DNA from: Branchiostoma floridae
Lineage: Eukaryota > Chordata > Leptocardii > Amphioxiformes > Branchiostomatidae
Length of the DNA: 64,000 bases
Direction: 5' to 3'
Assembly (NCBI RefSeq): GCF_000003815.2
Contig: NC_049993.1
Span: 7,295,089-7,359,088 of the forward strand
Made by a program: the position numbers and the translations under genes. A model generated the notes under the pieces. It searched no databases, was not told where the DNA came from, and worked only from the letters and a program-made list of their open reading frames with translations. Of this stretch, positions 47,401 to 60,300 are shown in pieces (positions within the stretch are counted from its first letter, which is position 1; every line of letters begins with the position of its first letter).

Positions 47401-50400
47401 GTTGACTTTGGGTAGGATCCAAGAGACCTTTAGTCTCTCTAAAAGTGACAATCCCTGAAGTAAAAGCCAAGGATTTACAATGGTGGTAACCAAGACCCCA
47501 TTCACACTCAGAAAAACGATTCGAATAAAACATTTATCCGAATAAAAATTTTTCTATCCGATCCAAAATTGTGTTCACACTGCTCTTCAGCAATCCGATT
47601 AGTGCGCCCTCAGTCTTATCTGAATAAAACATTAACGGCAGTTAGTTGCGTTTCACAGATGTATCGCTACGTCTTGTGGTAGTTAGCGGTGAGTTTCTTC
47701 ACTTTATTTCTGCACTGGTCGAGGGATTTCTCAACTCCATGCTCCGCCATTCCTTCGGATATATCTTCATATTATAATGTTCCTGTTTTTATGAACCTTC
47801 TCGAGCTTTTTCTGCGTCTCCTCCCACCCCCAGATGGAAATAAACAGCTTCGTTTGTTACGGTGTCCACTTGGCGAATGATGAAGATTTCCCTTTCTTTC
47901 CACTTATTGTTGTTGGAAGTAAAATACGGCGGAAAATGCTCGCTGAAAAACGAAGCAATCAGGCGTGTGTAGTGTTTCGAAGTATGACCCCAAGCTCCCG
48001 GATGAATGGCGTTACACCCCGGAATAAGCGGAATCCTATCCACTTGCGCGTTCACACTGCCGAATCGCACGGATCGAGACTCCCCGCGGCGCAGTTTTAT
48101 CCACTTCCCGGAGTTTTACCCACCTCCCCGAGGTGGATCGCGAGGGATTCGAATCGATGAAATCCAAGTGATTTGGGAGCGTTCATACTGCTAAGTTTTA
48201 TTCGGATCGGGTAGTTTTATTCGGATAACATGTTTTATTCGAATCGTTTTTCTGAGTGTGAATGGGGTCCAAGTGATAAACCACAATACAGGATCTTACT
48301 CTTGACATGTATCTGTTAAAAGATTCAAGTTGCTTTTAGGGGTGTAATTATGCAAATGCACCTTGTCAGCTTTACATATTCTTGTAAAAAGTTCAGGAAC
48401 TTAACTCTAACTATCAGATCGTCTGCACTTTTTCTGTGACTCACATTATCAGATTCAAAGGTTGTGCCCCTTGCACCACAAATGAGAAACCAATGTTAAG
48501 GGGTAGTAAACTCAAATTGTAGAGGGATTTGCCTTTAATTGTTTACCTGGATGTCTAACCATCATAAACATAGGTGATAGACATCCTTTCTAGTGATATC
48601 GTAATACTATAGATGTCAATAGAGAACAACTGAGAAAATAACAACGGAAATATGATTGACCTAAGTGTTGTCAAGCTTGTTTAGATAGATCTTTAGAAGT
48701 TTACTTTCACAAAAATGACAAAATGATTTCATATTCAACAAAAATGAACTGGTGACATGTCAGAAATCGAACAAATGTTGGCTTTGAAAATCCAGTCCAG
48801 CTGTAACATGTCAGCCTTTCTCCCTGCTGACCCACCACTGGCCTGGTCCCAAGAAACTACTTAACTCACCACTGGCTGTCACTTAGGATTGTTGGTGTGG
48901 GCACCATTGCCTAGTCAACCTGACAAACATCAGGCTGGATACATGTTCATATAGGGGCCTTTCTCGACCATGTCATCAATCTATGGAACACCCAAACATC
49001 AAATCTCCGTCCGGTCTTTTAAACTTTAAAAAAGCAATCCACTATTGGTTTACACGTTACGTTAATAGTTTTGCTAGTTTTCTATCTGACAGTATATATC
49101 ATATGCTATGATGCTATGATCATGTTATATGTTTCTTTTAATCTTGCAATCTTTGTGTCTGTATGTCTACTGTATATTGTTCAAACTCTTAGCCCTGATA
49201 CTGCTAAAGGATATCATAATAACCCAAATACAAGAATAACTACAAATCTGTCTGGAGTTTGCTTAGGTCAAAACATGGCTACTTCTCCTCAGTTTGGGAC
49301 TTTAAAAGTGAGACTATTCTACACAAAGTAGGGGGGGAAAGTGTGGTACTATCACCAAGATGTTTGCCAATCCCTGTTGGTGGGTGAGACTGGCACTGTA
49401 CTAGTTCCATCCCCATCCATGGGTTATCTCTTACTCACCTAAGCTGGCTTTTTTCTCCACATAAGTGATGATATCCTTGGCATATTTGGACCAGGCTTTG
49501 CAGCGCTGAAGGGCGAGGTCCACCCCTGACTCCAGCCTCAGGAGGGTGTTGTCAATCTCCTCTGCAGGTAACGCCCCTACACAGGACAAAACATCACGGG
49601 TCAACAGATAAATTACAAGATCTAACAGCTTTAAGGATTGCTAGTGAATGTGCTAATCATTACAGTAACTGTATAAGTGCATGTACTACATCTACAGTCA
49701 AATCTTTAAGAGAGACCACCCCTACTGAAAGACCACCTGGCCAATGTGTCCACTTTTTGGAGAACATTTTACATTTTTTTTTCAATCAAAACAAGCATTT
49801 ATCCTACCAATAGTGACCACTTGCCTAGCCTGGATTCCAGACTGTTTCAAGGGCATACACAAGCCAACTTCTTGGCTCTATGGCCCACATGCCCCCAAAG
49901 AAATTATTTTATTAGTCTTTTAGTGGTCTTCTTGGGCAGCTTTGACAGCTCCTTCATGAATCATTTAGTCTTACTGTTACAATGTACATGTCATCGTCAA
50001 AAACTTCAAAACTCAATTGCAATGGAGAAAAGAGCAACTGGACAACATCTTATCTTTTAAGATTTGTCAATTAGTTGATATTTACACCTTTCTTCAATGC
50101 TGACGAAGTGAAACAAAACAAAAGGGTCTTTGACGAAGTATTTCAGTGCTTCAGGCTAAAAACTTTTCCACAGACCACACAGTTGCCACAAATATGGGAC
50201 TGACGTAACATGTAACATTCTTCCCCGGTCAGCATGCAGTTCAGTCATGTGCTTACAATACTGTATTGTATCCATGCAACAGGTTAGATGGCACACAGTT
50301 CATAACATACCATAGATCATTACATGCAAAAGAATTACCTGCCATTGACTTTAAATCTGCACTTTAAGATCATCACTATCTGAGTGTCCAGAATTTGGGA

Positions 50401-51340
50401 TATTGTGTACACATTCTGCTATCTATTTTGAAATGAGAGATTTACAAGCAACCAGAAGGTTCTGTTGTACGGAGATTGAGCTAGATTTAACAGACATGTC
50501 AGAGCCTTGGAATTCTGAATACCCTTCTTACTACTAGTATGTGTCTAAACCTTTGTTGTTGAAATCAGCCTGCAGGTCACTTTTTCTTGAGGTCATGTGG
50601 GATGATACCTTTACGGTCAGATAAAATAGATAACTGATTATCTGTAGGACTTGCATCATGACATGATGATAGGAATTTGAAATTCAACAGTTGGTGATTG
50701 TTGTGGAACCTGACAGCTAGATTAAAGACCCTCCATACAATGCAAGCATAGATTTCCTGGAGCACTTGTAATTCTGGACCAGGTTTGCTTCTTAGTACAG
50801 TTATGCCTGCCTCAGTTGTAAGTCTAAATAATACCTTCTGTGTTTACACATCACCAGAGCACATACCTCGGGCAATGTCAACGGAATACTTCTTCTCAAC
50901 CATGTCAAGATTTTTCTGTTACTAATTACACACTTTTCCATAATCACTTATGTTTCAAAGATATTGCCTATATGATTAACTAACCAGATTAACAAGTGTT
51001 TACATGCCTGTAATGATTACATTTTCCTTTCCACAATGTGTTCCTGTATGTTAATGTGTTACCCTTATCAGTACTACTTTTCTACTATAAACCTTCACTG
51101 TACATTTGTAATATGTTTGAACACAGACATTTTACTACACCTAGGGTGGACTAGGTTAGGACTCAGTAGGAGTATGAATGGGCTTTTTACAATGCTGTAC
51201 TGTTCACATTAATACTACTGCAGTAATAGTTAAAGGTATATCAGCCCCCCTTCCCCCTCACCTCCCCCTACCCCCTACTCCACACACACACGCACACACA
51301 CACGCACACCCACACCCACACCCACACCCACACCCACACG

Positions 51341-51385
<45 letters not shown>

Positions 51386-54300
51386 ACAAACACTATCCTT
51401 GTCCAGCCTGTGGCAGTAGATTACTAATTGCTGCTCACCTGTGTCAGGTGTGTGTTCTTGACTGGGATGTCTGCTGTGGGAGTTCTCCTGGATTGCACCT
51501 GCTGAAGACAGGTTTTCGTGCGACTGTCAGGAAAAACAAAAACTCATTAGAATGGAAAAATATTCAAAATTACACATGACTTTGACTCATAAAATTTTTT
51601 CCTCATAGAAACATTGTATTCATTTTAACTGAGAAAATACTGTCAGGACTTGGTGCAGGCACTAGGCATATTTCAGGCAAGTGGAAGGACAATAAAGTTT
51701 GGCATCATTTTCTTCACTTCCTTTTTCAAATCCTTTTTTTTGTTTGTACATCATTGATATATCTTTTGTCAAACCTAAAAGCATCATAACCTGGTCTAAA
51801 ACTGAAAGTAACAACGATCAAGTCCTACTTGTACCATGAAGACTGAACACTTGCTGGGTGACAAGGTGAGATGTGTGTACGTGTGCAACAACAGGTGCAT
51901 GTGATGTCATGCTCATTCCTTTGCGCTAGCCCCTTTGTGCACATCTTACAAGTCTAACTAATAAACAAGTTTCAAGTCGATCTAAAGCTTAAGAATCACA
52001 CATCCAACACAACTTCTACAGGAAAGGTATTATAATATATCATTTTGCAACAATATTTCTTTAAACAATACATTCAATGGGAAACACTGACAAATGCAAT
52101 AGCAAGACATGCAAGGTAAGCATAAGGAAATGTGGCGCATGTTCAGAACCATCAATGGATGAAACTACATAGAAGACTTACCTTAAGAGCATTCCGTAAA
52201 GTGTGTTGTTGAAAGAGATACCTACTTCTTGCCATATTGTTCATGGCAGAAATTGATAATTTTGAGTGACGAGTTTTACACCACATTTTCAAAAATCGGT
52301 TGAACTTTTGAACAGTTGAACATGTCTTAAAGTTCTGAGGAGGAAGTTTGCCAATCCTGTGGTGGCAATATTGCGGATGTTTACCACTTTGTCATTGGTG
52401 ACCCGGTGGAGGGGAGGGTCATCCCACTTGTCATGGGAGGTTGAGAAGGGAAGCAGGGTTTGAAAAGTTTTCTAGAGTTCACTTGTCCAATCGGACAAGT
52501 ACACAAAGAAAATCATGTGCCCGACCCAACTTTTTACTTGTCTGAAATTTAAATGACATTTTCTATGTATTTTCACTTCCAGCAATAGAATGTTTTTTTA
52601 TTATAGGCTTCATTTTTCTGTGTTGACCAATTCTTGATGCCATGACTGTGAAAAGAAAATAGTATCAAAATCTTACTCATGGAAAAATCGTACATGTGGT
52701 CTGACATGCGTTTGCCCGATCATCACTTTCACTGGCCTGGGACAGGGTTGGACAAGTCCACTAGCCCTACATGTATTGTCCCGGGCAAGTAAAAATGCCA
52801 ATCGGGCAAGTGCATGTCCTACCCCACTTGCCCGACTGGGCAAGTTAGATTTTTCCATTGAGTTAGATTTTTATATACTTGCTACTTTTCACAGTCAGGC
52901 ATCAAACATTGGTCAACACAGAAAAATAGAGCCAATAACAAGAATTCCATTGATGGAAGTGAAAATACATCAAAAAATTGAATTACATTTCGGGCAAGGG
53001 AAAAGTTGGTTCGGGCAAGTAAATTTTTTATGTACTTGCCCGATAGGACAAGTGAATTTTAGAAAACTTGTCCAACCCTGTGGGACAATCGGACTACCGT
53101 ATATTCTCGATTTAAGTACGCACCCCAATTAAAGTACGCACCCCCGATTTAGGGCAAGTCTCAGACAAATTTGCCTCACTGAAACGTAAAATGGAAAAAC
53201 CTGAATAAAGTACGCACCCCTTCTCCAGCGATCTTGAACACCTTTTGCACCAGACAAATTCTAAATTAATAGTGTTTAATCTCTTTTCTGATGGTAATTT
53301 TGCCTAAATCAAGGACTTCTGAATTTATGAAAACGCTATGTTTTCTCCGCCGGCAAATCCGTCTCTGCAAACTTGTAAATCGGCTATGGCATGTCAAACA
53401 AAGTTCTCAAATTTGGCACTGCAACACCTGATTTACAGTTCATTTGAACATGAAAACATCCTGAATAGTTTTCCATCCTTCCCAAAACTGGTCTTGATCT
53501 TGATCCACTTCAAAGAAAACGATGTTTTGTGCTTTCCGACCGTCTTTTGTGAAGAAATTGCCGCCGAAATGCTTCTGGAGACGTCGACTGCTGCATGTGA
53601 TGTTCCATTCGTAGCATGGGTAACCATGCTGTTTGTTGACAAAAAACACTAATGCCTTATAGTTTTCAAATTGATAAACGTACAATCAACTTATTGTCAA
53701 CGTTTATCACCTTTATTCAAACGACAAATATAACAAAAAAAATTCGACGGTTTACGGAAGAAATAATCACCCCTCAGAAAAGTTCTACCCATACAATAGT
53801 AGTCTGTCCCAATGACCCCAATAACCCCAGCGCCATCTTGGAATAGATCCACCGTCACGCGCTCACGTAAACAATCCATTTTATACGCCTATTATCATCT
53901 AAAATCGATGTCTCCATGGCTTAAAAATGACATGGTCATTTTCGGCAGGGATCCAGTGCCATGTGGCATTGTAAATCGAGCTGGTTCCTGCAGTTGTTCC
54001 TGTTGTTTTCAGTTGTTGTTTTCAGGCAAGAATGGTGCCTTTACGGGCCATGTGTGCTGTGTGTTACGCGAATTTCAGCTCCTTTTCCCATTTTGTCCGG
54101 AAGCCAACCTCAAATAAAGTACGCACCCCGACTTTGGCAATGACTTGGGACACTTTTTGAATTTTGAAAAGTTTAAAAAGTGCGTACTTTAATCGAGAAT
54201 ATACGGTAGTATTGAACCCTGGGAAGGACTCACCCTTGTTTTGCCGGACTGTGGGGCGGTGGGTGTGGTGGTCTGCTCCACATCCCCCATCAGGTACTCC

Positions 54301-57300
54301 GACACACTGGAACACACAAGCAAGTCAAAGTTGATGTAAAATCATTTTCTGCTTTTACTTTCTCCAACGTTTCATAGCGAACAGACACAGTACGTCAACT
54401 GGCAGCCAAATTTCTATAAACTTATCAGTCATTTGTACTATCTCTGAATGATATACTTGAAAATATCTTTTAAAAGTATATGCAAAAAATTCAGGCACCC
54501 TATAGAGACAATGGCACAGCCATAAGATTAAGAAGAAGCACAAGATACATATCAAATGTACTCCCATATGTATATGGTGTCTCTGATCAGATATCAGAAC
54601 ACTGATAGAAGCATCCTCCTCTTTTCCCAAAGGGACATTAGTACTTAGATATCACTGCTTTTTGCTACTAATTGTTTATACAGGCAAATACCCATGATAA
54701 AGATAAAACATATCAAAGAGCTACACTTTACATATCTATCTCTTTAAAGGTTTAAGTTGGCATTCAGAAATAGCAACCACAAATTTGTAATTCCACTGCA
54801 ATACAGTTCACTGAAAATGTAATGTGTTCTCACCACATGTACATTTTCAGACTGCTTATGCCAGTGAAAAAATGAATAATTTTAACATTTAAGTATAAAA
54901 GTGGCTGACAAATGCGCAGAAGTGTATAAACCTTCCCATCTTTTTTTAAAGCAAATCGGTAGCACTAAAAATAAAATGACTTAGGGTAGAGCTACTTGTT
55001 TACTTAGCTTATCCTACCATGGTAAACTGGGTATAATTTGATTATGGCTTCTGTGTCAACTATGCCACCCAGGTATTTCTGGGTGGTAAGTTCTCAGTAA
55101 ATCTAGGGAACACAAGGTAGATCTTTCGAATCCTTGGAAATCTACTGACAGAGTATGACACAATAATTAGAGGTAAATATATCTGACTTCTTAATTAACA
55201 ACATTTCCCTTCCATATTATGTTATCTTTATTTCTGTCATTACTTTTTCAAAGTGATTGAGACTTTTTTATCTTGAAGTTGACTGAATTTTTTAAATTCC
55301 TCACTGTGAGTGAGTAACAGCCAGACCAGGTCTACCCTACAATACAAATTTTGGAATTCAATGCATGAATATCTAGTTTGAACTATTGTACACATTAGCT
55401 AGATAGGTTAGCAGGCATCACTGGCTGCCATCAAGAACTATAGAACAACGGTTACATTATGGGTAAGCCTGGAATGTTGCAGTCATGCAGACATATATGA
55501 GTCTGGTAAAATTTTGAGCAGGACTTCCTTTTAAAAAAGTCAAATTGATGATTTCAAAAACATGAAACCTATAATCAATACTGATTTTCCAAACCTGTTT
55601 AAGTAAAGGTAAGAGTGACCACTGAAAGGCCCGTTTTCTGGGCTACATGTGTGACATTTAGGGCAACCCATATCGTAATCATATTTGGCATTTGACATCC
55701 CATTACTATGGTATCAAAATGGCATCAAGTATCACCCCCCATACAGATGGCCCCATAATGTCACCAGACCTTGACCTTGCATACTGTCTTTCGTAAACAT
55801 TTGCCAGAAGAAAAATAACAGTCAACATTCCTCTAATACCAATCCAGAAATTCATATATGTAATTATGTTGATTATGAACTGGTTATGGATAAGGAATCA
55901 TTGATTGATGACTTTATTTTTGTATCATATTTTTGTACATACAGCTTATCTGCCGTGCTAATATGGTAGCATATGACATCAATTTAAGTAATGAAATCTG
56001 TACCATTGAAATTGAAGAGGTATAAACAAAAATATGATAATAATTGTACTGTCATATCGTGACTTATAGTATAAAAGGGAGGATCTCTAATATGCACATA
56101 ATTGAAAAAGGGTGATTAGACAAACCGGTAATCAAATATTACAAACTTAGCTGGGCTAAGTATAGATTTCTATAAAGACAAAAATGGCACATGATTGTGT
56201 TCTCTCATATCATATGAATATGAGTGTAACAGTATTACATTGTACAGGCTTTTCTCGGGTAAAAGTGCCTGTGCAACTATTTACAAAGCCAAAGGGCAGA
56301 CAATGAAAGAAACTTGTAGATTTGTACTCACAGTTCACAGAAAAGGAAACAGTATTATGTAGCTTAAGCGTGAACAAACATAGTGTAACACATACCTAAA
56401 GAGGTGCCAGGAACGAAACGTCATTCTGCTTGAGCTACACATTTAGAGGAAGTTCGCGCTAACCCGGGAACAAATCTTCTGTCAATGAGTAGGTGCTTTC
56501 GGTGGAGGCAACCAAAATATGGCAGCGCAGTCGCCATATTTCAAATACATGGCATGGCAGGCTTTATCAAGACTGGGCTCTGTGACAGAGGGCTTACATG
56601 GGGTCTCCCAAAACTCGACATCTTTGGTGGTGCAGATTTTAGTTGTCATTACATGATGTACGACCGTGGCTAATATATCTGATAGATGGCAGCACATGGC
56701 TGAATTGTTAACTTCTTTTTGAACTTAAGATGGATAACTGCAGGATTCTACTTTCAAACAATTGTTGCAGGTCAACTAAGTAAACATTTAACTTAATATT
56801 ACCAGTCTTGAAACACAGCCAAGGTACAACAAGTGTATAAACTATAGCAGCCTTATTCATACAACTTTGTAAAATGCAAATAATTGTACCATTACTAGTA
56901 TTAGACTTTTTCGTGAACTTGATCTAAAGTTTTCCTGTTTCTACAAATGTGACAATGTGGAGTTCGAGACACCTGGTAACATCATAATACTCCCTGTAGG
57001 AACCAAGAAGACCCCTCACTCCCCCCAAACATTCTCCAGATTTTTCTGCAGGTTGGGTTTTGTTACAAAAACAGAGGGATTCTCAGAGCCTGCCAACTTG
57101 GAGAGAGCACGTGTGAAGGACACGGCTAGGACTCTTCATGATCTGTTGTCTACATGTACAATTTCCTTTGGGATGAGTATCATACATGTGTAAGTCTACA
57201 GTATTAGGTCTAGATGTCAAGGCTGTCTCCAGCTTTAACTGTTTTTCCATCCCACTCATTGAATGATTGAGAGCCCAAGTTGCTCATTTTCTTTGCTAAG

Positions 57301-60300
57301 TCTACCTTATGCTTTCGTCAATGTCATGTCACTAAGTTAAGATTTTTAGGACAAACAGGGTGGCATTCTGTCCAACTAGCAAACATCTGTCCCAGGAAGG
57401 AGGGATGGGTCATGGAGACAATCCTGGTTTAAATACAGCTTAAGAATACTCTTGGGGAAGGGGAAGAGCTGAGAAAAATTTCTGATATGAAGCGGGAATT
57501 CAAATCAATTAACACATTATGAGATGGTATTGACAATGTTAAGGGGAAGAACCAATATTGGAAAGATTCTTCATTGGAAACAATGAAGTTACTTGCTACT
57601 AATTAAAGAAAGACAACAAGCTGGACAGGATGAAAAGATTGAGGTGTCTAGTTTTCTAATGATCAGCCTAGGTACAATCTGATTTCTACCAGGCTCTCAC
57701 ATTTGTGTAAGGAACCTTGGTGGAAATTGGATGGTAACCAGGCTATTTCATGATTTCACCTGGTGTTCAAATCCTTTATGATTCTGCCATCTTTATCAGT
57801 CCAACAAAGTATCAATTGACTAGGGAGCTTGTTGAACATGTAAAAGACAGATAGAGAGAGTTGTTGAAAAAAAACTAGCAGACCAACCTGCTGCTGAAGG
57901 CCAAGGCCAGCTGATCGATGGCGTCGTAGAAGTCAGAAGGCACTTCTCTCTCCTCCTCATAGTTGTAGCCTGGAGAAACAAACAACAAAAGATCTTGTTA
58001 AGTCAAGTTTTCAAGACGCTGCCACAAAGAAGGAAGTCCTTTCCTCAAGTACATTGTACATAGTCTTTGAAAACGTAACAAGACATTTGCTGTGACAATT
58101 TGTGCCATATCAAACTTTGAAAGGGATGCCTATAAAAGTGTTTCCTCAGATTGCCTTCACGCTAACTGACGCCATCTTGAGAATCGTGTCTGAAGCCTTG
58201 ATCCACCTCACCCACTGACATTTCGGAAGAACTGAAAACATCCATGGAATAGGAACAGAACTGGTGACATGAGCCAGACCATGTGCTGGTTTCTATATAG
58301 TATAAGTTCTTTAAAGTAGCCTATATTATAGCCTATATATATGTACAAAACCCAGCCATCTACTGAAATTATGTTGAGGGAAAGATTAAATTTCCTTTGA
58401 AAAATCTTTTATTACTACATAGTCGAAACTGCAACTTGGCAAACTGTTTCTGAACTGTATCTGTCAGCACAGCAAGGACAATCTATAACCCTAAGTGAAT
58501 TCATATTGCCCTTGGACACTTATCACAAGTTAAGACAATAATTATTGCATGACGTTGTGGAGATATGGTGAATTATGTCATTGTCCCTTGAAAAAAAATA
58601 TGGAAGATTCAGATGTTGTAATGTATAGCTCTGAATGGGCACCCTGAAGCATGATCTTTCTTTGTGTGACTCTATTGTGAATATTGATTAGCATAACTTT
58701 CTTCTCAGATGTCTAATAGAAACCAATCAAAGTCACCCCAAGTGTAATATTTGTAATATATTTCAATTGTTGCCAAACAATGATGAATTCTTACAAATAT
58801 TCATAATTTTGAAAAAGGCAAATATAGGTGTGCTATGTTTTAGAAATTGTTCTCATAATTTGCAAGCATTCCTAAAGTTGCGATCAATTTTTAAATCAAA
58901 TTTCAAATATCAAAACATTTGTTTGAGGTGCAGGACAACACTTTGTATGACTTTGTATGACTTTGATGAAGGAACAACACACTTCTCAAACCTATAGTCA
59001 GGCCACAAGTTAACCTTGACTTTACCAAATTACCGGAAAATTGCCAGTTTAGATTATAACTCTGCCTCTTTCCACATAGCCCATTACCTAATTAACTCTT
59101 ATCAAATCAGCCTTGGTACAGACAAACGGCCTTGCCTGTTACCAGCAAAGCTGGAAAAGGCATCTGTAATTTCTCAAGGGCCGCCATGGCCAGTGTTGAG
59201 AGGTGGTTCAAGTGCCTGATCAAACACTTGACGGTTATGACAAACAGCATGAAACAGATTTGCTTCCATATATGGCATGTTTTGCTGGTAATTGGATCTC
59301 CTTGTCATGACATAACGAATGGGGACGGTTTTCAGACTTGATGTCTGCTATGCTCAGAATGAAGTAAAACATTTTAAATACGGTAAAGTCATTTTCTTAG
59401 TAGATGTAATTTAGTCATTTACAGGTTTGACATGGATGACTCTGTCACAGTGGTGAATGGTGATCCAAATGCAGCTCATGAGAGAAGCTATTTCAAAAAT
59501 GCCTGATCACAAAAAAAAGCACAGACTTTTCTGTCCACCTGTTAGCACAACACAATCTTCTTGATGCCATGGAAACAGTCTTTCCTTGGCCTACCTTCGC
59601 ATCCATCATTCAGTGTGTCTTGGTGGGAGAAAACTTTACTGCTCGGGACAGAGGTGAACCACATTGTCCTCTTGACTGGTAAAAATCAAAACTTCCTGAT
59701 ATTACATTTTCACCAACTCATTAACAATGCCACAAAAGTTAGTCAAGTTTCGAGCTTGGTCAACAGATACTCACTTTGTGGTACGAAACCTAGTAGGCTA
59801 GTAGTAATAGATTTTTGCACATGTTTGCACTAAAATCTTTACTCTTATTATCTTATGACATCAGAAGAGAAAGAACCATATGTCCTTTCCTGAGAAGTGT
59901 ACAATGAAGATATGAACTTCAAGCATGACAGAAGTTGTACTTGACCTTGTTTGGATCTGTGGGAGGGTGAAAAGAATGTCACTGCCAACTGACTAAGTCA
60001 ACCGAATTAAATGCTGAATAACACATGTCCTTGTTGACATGTAGTTTTAGAAGAAGAATGCAAAACAAAGGCTTGGATTTCCATATAGAAAGGGATTAGC
60101 AAGTCTCTGGTCCAACTCAGGTGGACAGCCCTCTGTTTGTAGTCACTTCTGCATAGTCTTGTCACTCTTGTGGGAGGGAATGACCTTACATTGGTGCATG
60201 GGCTATTTAAATCACACCTGTTCTTAATTGTGTCTTGCACAGTTTAAGGACACAGACTGACAGAGATCTCTTGGTTCAAGGAACTTACAGAAGAAAAAAA

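Larger units (their letters stand above)
54307..57887 (-). other. RhoGAP intron 2
   Basis: Contains the distal candidate first exon (56396) and a hAT-like MITE (57218). The remainder is AT-rich and holds no recognised feature. Confidence 0.5.

Noticed and set aside
47834..48160. 108-codon ORF in the 774-bp inverted-repeat element
   Set aside because: No transposase motifs are visible; it appears to be chance coding in a locally GC-richer interior.
51178..51579. 133-codon plus-strand ORF rich in His, Thr and Pro
   Set aside because: It is the translation of the CA/CCCACA microsatellite and overlaps a RhoGAP exon on the opposite strand.
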